A stretch of 64,000 nt of DNA from NCBI GenBank assembly GCA_964247055.1, contig OZ176060.1, positions 1,116,001-1,180,000 of the forward strand, read 5' to 3'. Under the pieces are notes generated by a model. It worked only from the letters and a program-made list of their open reading frames with translations, made no database searches and was not told the DNA's origin. The stretch comes from Paragordius varius. Taxonomy: Eukaryota; Nematomorpha. Position 1 is the stretch's first letter. Each line of letters opens with the position of its first letter. Positions 42,282 to 57,616 of this stretch are shown piece by piece. The position numbers and the translations under genes are program-made.

Positions 42282-43808
42282 TTTATTTATTTTATTTTTA
42301 AAATATAAATATAATAATTTTGTTTATTTTATTAATTTTTTTAGTTTTATATAAGAATATTTAATATAGAAAAATTAAAAAAAAACATTTTTTTTTAGAA
42401 ATTAAAAATATATCTAAAAAAATCTTTATATATATTTATTAAAAAATATTTTTTAAACAAAATTTATTTATAATTAATTTTTTTAAAAATAATTAATTTT
42501 TAGCAAGCAATGAGAGGATCACCTGGTCCGCAAGGATTCACTGGAACATCTGGTCCAGTGGTATTTATATAATAATTTTTTTAATTATATTAATTTTATA
42601 TTTTTTAATTATTTATTTTTAATTATTTTATTTTTAATATATTTTTAAAATTAAATAAAATAATTTATATTTTATTTTCATTTATTAATTTTTATTTTTG
42701 TTTATTATTTAATTTTGAACTTTTAATTTTGATTATATTTATTTAAATTTTAAATTAATTATTTTAAATTTATTATTTTGATTTTTTATTATAAATTTTT
42801 CTTAATGTTACTTTATATTATTTTTTTTTTAGTTTATAAAATTATTAACTTTAATTCATTTAATTATTTTTTTAATCATTTTATTATAATTTTTTTTAAT
42901 AAAAATTTAAAAAAATTTTGTTTTAATTTTTTTAATTGATTATTTTTAATAAAAATATATAAAACATTTTAATATTTTTATTGAAATATTTTTTTAAATA
43001 TTTTAATAAATTCAAATATTTATTTTAATTTTTAATATATTTTTTATAAAAAAAATTTTGTTATTTATTTTTTTTCCAATTATTAAATAAAGAATATATT
43101 TAAATATTTTTAGGGACCAGCTGGGGACGAAGGCCCGAAGGGGGAAACAGGTGATCGCGGAGAAATTGTAATTATTTTATAATATTAATATTTTTTTAAA
43201 TAATATTTTTCAAATTTATTTTATTAATTTTTATTATTATATTTTAAAATTTTATTTTTTATAGTTTCACTTTTTTAAATTTTTATTTTTTTATTTTTAC
43301 ATTTAATTGAAAAAATTTAAAAAGAAAAATAATCATATTTCCTTAAAAATTAAAAAAAATTAAAATAATAAATTATTTAAAAATATATAAAATTTTTTTA
43401 TTTTTTTATTTATTATTAATATTATTTTTTTATAATTTTTATTTTTATATTTTTTTTATTTTAGATATTTTTTTATTATTTTTTTTTAATTTTTTAATTT
43501 TAAAAATAATTTTTTTTTAAGAAATATTAATATCAAAAAATAAATAATATTTTAAATATTTAAATATTTAAATTTATTTTTTTTATAAAAAATATGATAT
43601 TTAATTTTTTAAAATAATTATTTTAGGGCTTACCTGGACCCCAAGGACCATCTGGTTTACGAGGCCGAACAGGACGAAGGGTAAAATATATGTTAAAAAT
43701 AATTTTTTTTAAAATAAATAAATTAATAAAAAAATAAATAAAAATAATAATTTTGAAATAAATTTAATTTTAAATTAATTTTTTTATTAAAAAATATTTT
43801 TTAAATAA

Positions 43809-43850
<42 letters not shown>

Positions 43851-46800
43851 AAAAGTTTTCTTAAAAATTAAATATTAATATTTTTAAATTTTTTCAAAAA
43901 AATTATCAATTTAATAAAATTAAATTTAAATACTAATTATATTATATTTATCCATATTTTGAAAAAAATATAAATATTATAAATATATATTTTTTTATTT
44001 AATTTTTAAAAAATTATCTTTTATATTATAAATAATTAATTTCTCAAAAAAATATTATTTTATACATTTTTTGTTAAAAAATAAATTTTTTAAATATTTT
44101 TTTATTTATTATTTTAATAAAATTAATTTTTAGGGCCCACCTGGTCGAGATGGCGAAAGGGGGGTCGCCGGAGTTCCTGGAATTGCTGTATTTTATTTTT
44201 TTTTATTTTTTTTAATTCTTTTTTTTTAATATTATTTTTATTTTTTTATATATTAATATATTTAATTAAAATATATAAATATAACTATTTATTATTAAAT
44301 AAAAAATTTCTATTATTTAACAAAGATATATATATATATATATATATTTAATTTATATTTTTTTAGAAGAATTTGAATTTTTTTTATTTTATTTTTTTAT
44401 TTTTTTTTATTTTTTTTTATTTTTATAATTTTTATTTTTTATATTTATTTTATTTTTCTATTTTTTTGAAGTTAGAATATGTATTAAAAAAATCTTAAAA
44501 TAGAATTTTTTTTAATTTTATCTTTATTTATTTTTTAAGTTAATTTTGGATTTTTTTTAAGATAAAGTTGGATTTTTTTATTTTTTAAATTTTTGATTAG
44601 ATTTTTAATAAATTTTTTATAGAAATATCTATTTTTTCTTTAAATTTTTATTATTATTTATTTGCTTTTTATTAATTATAATTTTTAAATTTTAACATTT
44701 ATAAATTCAATATTTTTTTATAATTTTTTTTAATTTTTTTTAAAATTATTTTTTAGGGTCCTAAAGGTTTCCAGGGACCCGTTGGGCTGATTGGAGAAAA
44801 GGGCGATTTTGGACCCCGCGGTCGCCAGGGGCAACCAGGCGATAAGGGTTATGACGGAACAGCTGTAAAACATATGATTGATCTTTTAATAATTTATATT
44901 TTTATAAAATAAAAATATTATTTAAAAAAATAAAATAGAATTTTTCTAAAAATTGAAAAATAAAAAAAATTAATATAATTAAAATATAAAATTATTTATA
45001 AAACAAATTTAATATATTTTTTTTAATTCATTCTAAAATATTATAAAAAAGTAAAATAAAATTTAAATAAAATTAAATTTGTATTAATATTTTTTAAAAA
45101 TAATAAGACGAACAGCTGTAATTCATATAATTTCCAGGATTTTTTTTTAAAAAAAATTTTAATTTATACAGTAAAAATTAAAATCAATTTTTTAGATAAT
45201 AACTAAATAAAAATAACAAATAAAGAATATTTCATGTATTTTAATAAATATTTATTTTTAAAAATTATAAAAAAATTAAATATAATATAATAAAAATTAT
45301 TTTAAATAAAGCAAATCGAAAAATAGTTACAAAAAAATTATTTTTTATAAATTAATTTTAATAAAAATATATTTTTTTAGGGGGAAGAAGGTCCACGAGG
45401 TTTGCCGGGATTACCAGGAGAACCGGTTATTTTTTATTATAATTTTAATATTTTTATTTTTTTATAATTTTTTATATTTTTATACATTTTATATTAGTAT
45501 TTATAGTTTAATCATTTTTTCTTTTTTATATTATTTTTTACTTTTTTTTATTTTTCTTATTACCATTTTATTATTTTTTATATATTTATAATATTTCATA
45601 TTTATTTACTATAAATTTAATATATTTTTATCTTTTATTTTTTATTTATTTTTTATTTAATTATTTAATATTTATTATATTAAAAAATATTTCGTGTTAT
45701 TTTATTATTATTTTTTTATGAATATTAAAAAAATATTTAAAAATATATTTATTAATATTTTTATTTCTTTTTTTTGAATTTTTTTTTAATTTTTTTTAAT
45801 TTTCATTAGATTAAGTAATTTAATTTTCTATAATATTTATTTGTAAAATTTAAAAAATATTTTTTAAAAATCAGATGTTTCTAATATTTATTAAAACACA
45901 TGTTTTAGGGTATGAATGGGTTCATGGGCCCTCGAGGTTTTCCAGGGAGTGTTGGATTACCTGTATATTTTTTAATTTTATTTATTTTATATATTTAATA
46001 TTTTTAATTTTTTAATTTTTTATTTTTATTTTATTTTTATTTTATTTTTAATTTTTTTATTTTTTTTATTTAATATTTTAAATTTAAAAAATTAAATAAA
46101 AAAAATATGTGCAAACTTAATTAATTTAAAAAAATTTAAAATTTTCAAAAAACTAAATAAAAAAGATGAAAATATTTTTTAAAAAATATATTATTTATTG
46201 AGAAATTTTTTAATATATATACTTATTTAAAATAATATTTTTATAAAAAAGGAAAAATATTTATATAAATTCAAATATTTTTTTATTAAAAATTAATTTG
46301 TTATCATATATTTTATATAAAAAAATATTTTTTGAATATTTTTTGAAAATTTTTATAAATATTTTTATTTGTTTTTATAAATTTTAATAATTTGTGTATA
46401 TATTAATAAATATTTTTTTAAATAAAATATTTAAAATTAATATTTTTTGATTTTTTTTAATTTTATTATAAAATATTTTTTAATTTTTAGGGCCCGCCAG
46501 GGCCCGAAGGCCCTTTAGGGCTAAAAGGCGCCCCCGGGAATTTGGGGCTTCCTGGCGCCCCAGGGATGGTGGGACCCCCAGGACCACCTGTAAATTTTTT
46601 AATTTATTTTTTATTTTAATTTAAATTTTATAATATTCAATTTTTTATATTTTATTTTAAATATTTAAAATTACATATTTTATTATTTTTTATATATTAT
46701 TTTTAGAACTTTAATTATTTTTTACATTTTTTGTATAAATTAATATATTAATATCATTTTTAATTTATATTTTTATGTAGTATTGTTTTAAAATAGTTTT

Positions 46801-48435
46801 TATATTTTTTGCATTTTCATAAATATTTTTTAAATTAAATATTTTAGTTTTATATATCACAGTTCAGGTAGATTTAAATTTTAATAATTATTAATTTTTT
46901 TATTAAGTCCGCATTTTATTAATATTTATATTTTATTATAATAAAAATTCATTTTGTTAAAAAAAAAATTATGAAAAATAATAAAAATAATAAAATATTT
47001 AATAATAAATAAATTCATAATGAAACATAAATCAATTATAAAAAATTTAAAAAATATATAAATGTGCATAATAAAAAAATATAAATATCAAAAAAATATT
47101 TAAAAATTTAAAAATATTTAAAATAATAAATAAAATTAAAAATTAAAAGATAAAAAATAAGAAAAATTTCGAAAAAAAATTTAAAAATTATTTATAAAAC
47201 TTAAAAAATATTTAAAATAAATTAAAAAATTATATATATTCATATTTAATTAAAAAAATTTTTAAACATTAAAAAAAATGTGCGCATCCTAGGGCTCGAC
47301 CGGCGCGCCGGGCGAGCGCGGACCCACCGGCCCCCAAGGCTCAGATGGGCGCCCAGGCGCCCCTGGACTCCCAGGTCTTCAAGGAAATACGGTAAATTAA
47401 ATTTTTTATAATTTTTTTTATTTTATTTTTTTTTAAAAATAATTTTTTTAATTTTTTTTATTTTTATTGAATATTTATATTAGTTAAATTTTTTAAAATA
47501 TTGAATTAATTAAAAAATAAAATGAAAAATTATTAATTTTTATTTTAAATTAAATATAAAAAAATTAATATTATTTTCCATTTTTTTAATATAAAAAATT
47601 CAAAATTATTTTATTATAAAAAATATTTTATTTTTTTATTTTAAATATATATCTATTCATATAATTCAATTTATTATTTGATATAATTGATAATTGATAT
47701 TAAAAAATTTTTTTATAATTTTTATTTTTTTAATTTAAAAATTATTTTTTATTTAAAAAATAAAAAAATATATATTATATTTTTTAAATAATTTTGATCA
47801 CTTATTTTTTTTTATTTTTTAATTAAAAAATAAAAAAATATACATTGTTTTCCATTTTTAAAAAAAATATTTATTTTTATCATAACTATTTATAATTTTT
47901 ATTTTAAAATTTCAGTGTTTTAAATAATTTTCAGTTTTTTTTAATTATATTTAGATTTTTTAATATTTTTAATATTTTTTTTCAAATCTCCTTATTATTA
48001 ATATTTTTAATTTATTTTAATAAATTAAATTTACATATTCATATTTTTATTTTAGGGTTCTCAAGGCTTACCTGGTCGCCCAGGTGAAAAAGGAGATTTG
48101 GTATTTTTATATTTTTTTATTTTTGTTTTTTTTTATTTTTATTTTATTTATATTTTTTCATAATTTTTTATTTATAAAAATATCATATATATTTTATTTT
48201 ATATATATTATGTTATAATAATAATTTTTTAATTTTTATTTGATTTTGTTTTTAAGTGTTATAAAGAACAAAATATTTTTTATTTCCATTTTATTAATGT
48301 TATAAATGAATTAATTTCTTTTAAATAAGTCAATTAATTAATTTTTTATGATTTTTTTTATTTTTTAGCTTTTTTTTAAATTATGTAGAAATATATATTA
48401 GAAAAATATTATTATTTTTTTCTATAATAAAATAG

Positions 48436-48466
<31 letters not shown>

Positions 48467-51400
48467 TTATATTTTTTAAAAATATTCAAAAAATTTAAAT
48501 TTTTATTTTTTAGGGTCCGTTAGGACCCCAAGGCGTCATTGGCTTTAGCTCTTAATTTTATTATTTTATTTTAAATATTTTATAAATTTTTATTTTTTTT
48601 TTTAATTTTTATTTTATTAAAAGTAATATTTATTTTTTTATAATTAAATTCTACATTATTTAATTAATATTTTTTATATTATTTTAAATATTTTTTCATT
48701 ATATTTTTTTATTTTATAAAATTTCAAATGTTTTAATTAATTTAAATTATTTTATAAAAAAATTTAAATATTATATTTTTAATCATTTTTTATATATATT
48801 TTTTTAGAAAAATTCATTTTTTATTTTATATATATATATATATATATTTTAAAAAAAATCAAAAAAATTAAAAAATAAATTTATTTTTAATTTGTTATAT
48901 TTTAGGGTCCGTTAGGACCCCAAGGTGTTATTGGGTTTAGCGGACCACGTGGCCTGAAAGGTCAAACCGGTCTGAGAGGGCTAACTGGAGAAAAAGGCGA
49001 TAAAGTATATAAAATAATTATAAATAATTTTTCAAAAAAAATATTATTATAAAATAATATTTTTAATTTTTTTATATTTTTTTAAAAAAATAAAAATATT
49101 AAAAAAAAAAATTTTTAAAAAAAAAATTTTTAAAAATATATTTAGAATTTTAAGTTAATTTTTTTTAAAATTTTTAATTTTTTAACAAAAAAATAAATAA
49201 TTTTGTATTTTAAATAATTATTTCTTAGTAAATAAAATATTTATTAAAAATATAATATTCGAATATTTATAAAAAAATTATAATATTGTATTTCAATTAT
49301 ATATATATATAATATATATAGATTCTAAAAAACAATGTTTATTAATGATTAAAAATATTAATAAATTATTATACATATATATTTTTTATAAAATAATTTT
49401 ATATTTTAAATTTATTTTTAAACATTTTCTTAATATTTTTAAGATATTAATTTAATGTTTTTTTAATTCTATTTCATTTAGATAAAATAATTTTAATTGT
49501 TTTTAAAATATTTTTTTTAATATTTTTATATTTATAAATATTTTTAATATTTTATTAATCTTTATAAATAATAAAAAATTAAAGATATTATTTTCATATT
49601 TTTAATTTTTGTCATTAAATATTTAATTTTTATTTATTAATAAATTTTTTTTTAAAATATTTTAAATATTTTTAAACATTTTAATTATTTTTATATTTAT
49701 TAGGGCTCTTTTGGGTTAGATGGGGAAAAAGGGCGGGAAGGAGAAAGAGGCGAAAAAGGTAAAAATAAATAAAAAAAATTAAAAAAAATTAAAATTAAAA
49801 ATTTTTTTTAATGTTTTAAAATTAAATTAAAATATTTTTATTTTTTAATTTTTTTAATTTTCTTTATTTTCTTTTAAAATTTTAAAAATTAATTCATATA
49901 TTTTAATATCTTTTTATAATATATTATTAAATTAAAATAATAAGATTTAAAAAATTAAAGATAAAATATACAAAAAATTATTTTTTAATTTTTTTATAAT
50001 CATTTTTATATTTTTTTAATATCTCAAAAATAATTATATTTATATACATATCATTTAAAAAATATTTTTTTTAAAAAATAATTTAAAAAATTGTTAAAAT
50101 ATAAAAATTAAAAAAATTTATTTTTTTACAAATATTTTTTATTTTTCTATAAAAATTATTATAGAAAGTTTAAATCAAAAATTAAATTATATTTTAAAAT
50201 TAAAATAATCATATTTGTTATAAATTTATAATTTTTTTATTCTTTTTTTTATAATTTTATAAATGTATATATTTTTTTTATAATTCATTATATTATAATG
50301 ATAATTTAAAAAGAAATATATTATATAAAAAAAAATGAAAAATTAACATAATTTTTTAAAAAAATTAAAAATATACATTTTTTCTAAATTATATCTTTTT
50401 GTAAATTTCTTATTTTCTATATTTTTTTTAAAAAAAATCAAAAATCAAATATTATTTTAATAAAATATTATTTTTTCAAAAATAAATTTTTTTTTAAATT
50501 TCTAATTCTTAGGAACCAAAGGGCTCCAAGGTTCCCCTGGTCAAGACGGGCCCGAGGGCGAAAAAGGGCCCGAAGGACCAGCTGGTGAGACTGGAATACA
50601 AGGACCACGAGGAATAAAGGTTTATATAAAGGAAAAAACAGCTGTTTTTATCAAAAATCAGGTGTTTTTGAGAAAAACAGTTGATTCTGTTTTAAGATTT
50701 GTTTTTTAAAATTAAGATATATATCTATATATATATATATATATATAGATATATATATATATATATATTTAAAAAAATGAAAATAATGTTTTAGGTAAAA
50801 ATATATTTTCGAAAAAGTGTGAGACTTAAAACTCAGACACCAATGGGAATAAATGTTTTTTAATCAGCTGGTTTTATAGAAGTCACCTGTTTCACTAAAA
50901 ACAGATTTATTAAATAATTTTATTCGAGAATTAATTTTAAAATTTATGATATAATGTATTCTTCTAAGAAATAAAACCGGAATACAAGGACCACGAGGAA
51001 TAAAGGTTTTTATAAGAAAAACAGCTGTTTATATCAAAAATCAAATGTTTTTGAGAAAAACAGTTGATTTTGAATTTAAAAAAGTGTTTTTTCAATAAAA
51101 TATATATGTTTTTGGAAAAATTAAAAATATTATTTTAGTTAAAAATGAAATTTTTCGAAAAAAAGTGAGGACTGGAATTCAGACACCACGAGGAATAAAG
51201 GTTTTGTATTAGCTGATTTACTAAACAAACAGTGTTTTAAAAATCAGGTGTTTTTATATGGTTATATTCTAAATAATTATAAAATTTATGATATATATGT
51301 ATTCTTATATAAAATGAAAGTAGAATACAAGTACCACGAGGAATAAACGTTTTTATGAGCAAAAAACAGCTGTTTCTAAAACTAAAACCGGTTTTTTATG

Positions 51401-54400
51401 GCATCTATTTACAAAACCGATTTGTATAATTTAATCGATCATTTTAAAAACCGAGTTTCTAAAACGGTTTTGGCTCATAAAACCTGCATTTGGCTTTAAC
51501 CGGAATTTGAGTCTAATCAAGGTTTTACCGGTTTTTTTGAAACCCGGTTTTTGGGTTAGGTCTTGAATAAAAGTCCAGAATTTAGCGGTTTTTAAAAAAA
51601 TGCTTAACCAAAAAAGTTTTGAAAACCCGATTTTTTTGTATTTTAAAGGTGTTGAGTAAACGTTTAGATTTTACCGGTTTTTTGAAAAACACACAAGTTT
51701 CGCGCCCATTTTTTCATATAGAAAAATTAGATTTTTAGGGCAAAAAAGTGGCAACTTTTATGCTGAATTTTTTTACCCGAGGGTTTCCCCGATCTTTTTA
51801 AAGCTTTTTCAAAACCAATTTTTGTTTAGTTTAGCGGGAAAGATCAATATAAATCTTAAATTTTTATGCACAGTTTTATACCCGCCGGTTTATTTTAGTG
51901 CTTTTTCCAAACCGGTTTTTTGTTTGGTTTAATGAGAAAATTTGATACCAGGCGGCCTAAATAAACCGGTTTTTTAAGTTTTTTTCTGCCCAATTATTTT
52001 TACCCGCCGGTTTATTTTAGTGCCTTTTCCAAAACCGGTTTTAGTTTAGCGGAAAAGATTGATATCCGGATTTCTAAATACACAAGCCTTGCTTTATTTT
52101 CAAAAATTTGATGTATTATTTTTATTACCCGCCACTTTTTAAATGCTCTTTTTTATAACCGGTTTTTAGTTTGATTTATCGGGAAAGATTACTCGGTTTT
52201 CAAAATAAACTGTTTATGTTTTAAATTTTTATATGCTTATTATTACCCGCGCGATTTACTCGAGTTTTTATATGCTTTTTTCACAACCGGGTTTTATGAC
52301 TTACCGGGAAAGTATAAAACCCAGTTAAGTTCAATGTGCTTTATTTTTAAAATTAAGCTTATTTTTACCCGCGCGATTTACCCGAGTTTTTAAATGCGTT
52401 TTGTAAAACCGGTTTTTGTTTAGTTTAGCGAGAAAGATTGATACCCGGTTTTCGAAATAAACCGGGTTCGCTTTAGTATTTTAAATTTTAAGGTTCAATT
52501 TATTTAAACCGCCGGTTTCCCGTTCTTTTTTAAATATTATTTAAATCCGGTTTTTGTATGATTTAGCGGGAAAGATTGATACCCGGTTCTCGCGGTTTTT
52601 TACGATTTTGATTATGTGCACTTTCAAATACTTTTTCAAAACCGGTTTAAAATCTTTTTCAAAACATGTTTTTTGGTTTAGCGGGAAAGATTGGTACCGG
52701 ATTTTAAAATAAACTATGATCTGTTTTTTTATCCGCCGGCATTTTTTAATCTTTTCAAAACAGGTTATGTATCGGGAAAAATGGATACCCGTTTTTTAAA
52801 CCGGTTTTTTATAATTTTTTATGCCCAATTATTTTTACCAGTCGGTTTTTTCGCATTTTTTTAAAACCGGTTTTTATGTTAGCGTGAAAGATTGGTACCC
52901 GGTTTTCGAAATAAACCGAATTTTCATGATTTTTCAATGCCCATTTTTACCCTAAGGCTTCCCCAAGTTTTTAAGCATTCTTTTTAAAAACCGGTTTTTG
53001 TAGGATTTAGCGGGAAAGATAGATAACCAATTTTCGATATAAACCGTTTGTGTTGTAAATTTTTGTGCTCAATTTCCACGGTTCCGGTATCTTAAATCGC
53101 TTTTTTTAAAACCAGTTTTAGGTTTGGTTGTATTAAAAGATCGATACTGGGTTTTCAAAACAAACCGGTTTTCCAAAATTTTTTAACCGCCGGTTTTAGT
53201 CTTTATGAATATTTTTTTCAAAACCGGTTTTTGTTTGGTTTAGCGGAGAAGAGTACCTTTATATACAGTTATTTACACACTTGAACCGATATTTACCCGG
53301 TTTTTTTAAAAACCGGTTCGATTCTTAAAAACAATTTTTAGCGGTTGTGTTTGTAGAAACCGGATTTCAAGCTGCCTCCTCAGCTTTTTTAAAAAAACCA
53401 GTTTCGGTTTTTAAAACCAGTGTTTTGTATATTCTTTGGTTCGATTTGTTTTTAATTTTATGATTTTTTTTTCGAATTTATAAAAACAGCTTTTTTTAAA
53501 AAAAAATGGCTCGATTTTTTTGGGCAAAGATTTTTAAACCAGTTTTCTCAAACCCGATCGTTTGTTGTTTCTTTCGAAACTCGGGTTTATAAACCCGGTT
53601 TTTTAAAAATTCACGTCCCAATTTAAACCCAGTTTCGTAGGATTTTTCCGGAAGATAGAAAATACACCCCGAGTGTTTAATACCCGGCAAAATCGGTTTT
53701 TATAAAAAAACATTCAAAATTTAACTCGACTTTGTAAGATTGATTAGGTAGATAAAAAGACACCCCATGTGTCTAATACCTGTGTCGTAAAACCGGTTTT
53801 TCTTAATAACCATAAACTTTTAAAATCCGGGTAAAAAACAATTAAGAAACAAAAACAAAACCGGTTATTTTAAAAACCGGTTTTTTATACATAAAACCCC
53901 CTTTTGACCGGTTTTTAAAACCGGTAATAAAAACCGAATTATTTTTAATAACAGGGTCCATAAAAACCCATTTTAAACTGTACCAAACCTGGGTCTTAAA
54001 CCGTACTAGCTTTTTAAATTGGGCCAAACCGGTTTTTTGATTAGGTTGTATTTTTAAAAAGCTGGTTTTAAAAACGGAGTTGCTTTTAAAACTAATTTCG
54101 GGTAACAATAACCGGTTTTTAACTTTTTTTAAACCAGATTTTCTAATTAAAGCCGGTTTTTAAACCCTATTTCAAAGCCGGTTTTTAAAACCGATTTTTT
54201 AATTTCATTACAATTCTAGGGCGAAAGAGGAGCCCCTGGTCTAACCGGATATCCGGGAGAACCCGGTCCCAAAGGCGATCACGGATTTCAAGGCCAGACC
54301 GGACGAACAGGTGTTAAGGGTTCACAGGTGATTTTTTATTTTAATTTTTAAAAGTTTCTTTTTAAACTTTTTTTATAATTTTTTATTTTTTTATTCTTTT

Positions 54401-56729
54401 ATTTTTTTATTTTTTAAAATTTTAATTTTTTTCTTTCATTTTTATTTTTTTATTTTTTATATTTTTATAATTTTATTAAAATTTTATATGATTGAATCTT
54501 ATGTTTTTTTATAATCAAAAATTGCTGAGATTAGTTTTACTCTTTGAAATTGATTTCAAATAAAATTTTATATTTTATATATTTTTTAAAAAAATATTTT
54601 TTAAAATTTGATATCTTTATTTATTTTTGTTTTTAATTACAAAAAATTTAGAATTTTTTTTATTTTATTAAAATAATTATTTTTCCAAATTTTTATTCTG
54701 TTATTTTTTATTATTTTTAATTGAAAAAAATAAAATTTTTATTTTATTTTATTAATAAATTTATTTGTTATTTTGTAAAAAAAAATTATTTTTATTTTAT
54801 TTAAAAAAATAAACAATCATAAACATATTTTATTATATAAATCGATTTAATTATTTTAATTATGTTAAAAATATAATTTTTTTTATTTAAAAATATTTTT
54901 ATAATTTATTTAAAAATACAATATATTATTTTTTAATATTTTTTTATTTTAGGGAAGTCAAGGTGTGACAGGTGAAAGGGGTGAACCCGGGATTCGAGTT
55001 TTTTATTTATTTTTTATATTATTTTTTTTTAATTGTTTCAATAAATTTTATTTATTTAACTTTTTATTTTTATATTCTTAAATTTTTTTTAATGATTTTT
55101 TATAATTTATAATTTATTATTAAATATTTAAATTTTTATTTTTATAATTATTTTTTTATTTTTACTTTTTTGAATATTTTACTTTTATATTTTCGTAATT
55201 TTTTTTTATATTTACTTTTATAGTGTTCTTATTTTAATTATTAAAATATTTTATTTTTTTTATATAAATATTTTAAATTTTATTTAATATTAAAATATTT
55301 TAACATTTATAATATATTTATATAAAATATATTTTTACTAATTATTTTTAATTATTTTTTATTTGTTTTATTTGTTTTTTTTTATTTTTTTATATAATTT
55401 AATTTTTTTAATTTTTAGGGCATTCCTGGCCTACGAGGCAAAAGAGGGCCCATTGGTGCCCCTGGCTTACCTGTAAAATATTTAATTTTTCTTATTTTAT
55501 TTTTATTTTAATTTTAAAATTTATTTTTTTATTTTTAATTATTTAATTTTATTTTTTATTTTATTTCATATTATATATTTTTTTATTTTAATTTTTAATT
55601 TTATTCTTTTTTACTTTTTTTATATATTCTTTTTAATTTTCATTATATATATATTTTAAATTTCATTTTTATAATTTAAATTGATATTTCAATTTTTTAA
55701 TTTTTTCAATTTTTTTATTTTAATTTTTAAATTTATTCGTTTTTATTTTTTTGTGAATTATTTTTAAATTTTTTATTTTATATATATTTTAAATTTCATT
55801 TTCATTTTTTTTTATTACTTTTTTATTTTTGATTTATTTAATTTTATTTTTTTATTTTATTTCATATTATATATTTTTTTATTTTTATTTCAAAAATTAT
55901 AAGAAATATTTAAAATTATTTTTATTTTTTAGTTTTTTCAATTTTAGTTCTTAAATTATATTTTTGTTTTATTAAAGTTATACCATTTTATTGTTTTAAA
56001 TATTTGTTTTATTTCTAAATTTTATATTTTCTGAACTATTTAAATAACTAAATTTTATTTTTTTATAATTATGTTTTTTCTATGTTAGTTAAAATAAAAA
56101 TACTAAACTAAAATATTTTTTCAAAAAATCATATATTTCAAAATAAATTTAAATAAAAATTATAAAAAAAATTAAAAATAAAAAAATATTAGAAATAAAA
56201 TATTAAAAATAAATTTTTTTTATTTTATTAAAAATTTTAAATTATTTTTAATTTTCTTTTTAATATATTTATTAATAAATAAATATAATAAAATAAATTA
56301 TATATAAAATTGTAAAAAAACCTAAATTTCATAAAAAGTATTTATAAAAAAAAATAATTTAAATGATAAAAACTTATATAATATAAAAAAATAAAGAAAT
56401 CTAAAAATATATAAAATTTAATATTATATAATAAATATTAAAATAGAAAAAAAAAGAAATTAATACAAAAATTAAAAAGTTTTTTTTATTTTAGGGAAAT
56501 GTGGGGCAACCAGGCCCCCCAGGCAATACGGGTGAGGATGGACCACAGGGGAATCCTGGTGAATCACTTTTTTATTTTTTATTTTATTTTGTTTTTAAAA
56601 ATAAAAAATATATATAAATATATTTAAACATTTAAAAAAATATTTTTTATCAATAAATTATTAAAATATTTATTTTATTATATAATTTTCATTAATAACA
56701 TAAAAATTTATACAAAATCATTTTAAAAA

Positions 56730-56780
<51 letters not shown>

Positions 56781-57573
56781 TAAATTATTTTAAAATATTT
56801 TATTTAAATATTCTTATTTACAAATGAATATCTTATTATATTGAAGATAAATATATTAAAGTTAAATTTATAATATTTATGATATATTTTTATTAAAAAA
56901 TTTGGACTTAAAAATTTATTTATAATAATTTTTTAAAAATGTTTTTACAAAAAAAAATATATTTTAAATTACCATATTTTTAAATAAAATTAATTGAAAA
57001 TTAAAAAAAAAATTTTAAAAAATTAAAAAATAATTATTTTTATATATTAACAGGTGTTCCAGGATTCCCTGGACCCGTGGGCGCACCTGGGGCAAAAGGC
57101 GCCCTTGGGCTCCCAGGACCTCAGGGGGAACGCGGGGAGCCGGTAATTTTTTATTTTTTATTTTTTTTTAAATTTAAAATAATTTAAAAAAATATTTAAT
57201 TTTAATTTTAAATATATTTTTAATTATTTAAAACGAATATTATATTTTGGAAGATGTAACTTTTTGGTTTTTATTTTATTAAATTTTTTTAAAAATATAA
57301 TTAAAAAATATTTTTTTAATTGAGTATTTTAATATATATTTATATTATTTGAATTTTATTAGGAGAAATATTTTATAAATTTTTTTTATAAATAAAAAAT
57401 ATATTTTTTTTTATTATATTTATTAAATCTTACAAATTTTATAATTGTAATATATTTTATAATAAAAATGATTTTGAAATTTAAATTTCTTTCAATTAAA
57501 TTTATAATTGTAATTATATTTTATAAAATAAATATAAATATAATATTGAATATATTTATATATTTATTTTATT

Positions 57574-57616
<43 letters not shown>

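Noticed and set aside
53496-54108. Two minus-strand frames of 64 and 88 codons
   Set aside because: They run through AACCGGTTTT repeats, giving repeated KPV/FKTG phrases from the repeat itself; no gene-like features.
51380-54200. DNA transposon inserted in intron 28
   Set aside because: No terminal inverted repeats, target duplication or transposase frame could be seen; the block is an internally repeated field.
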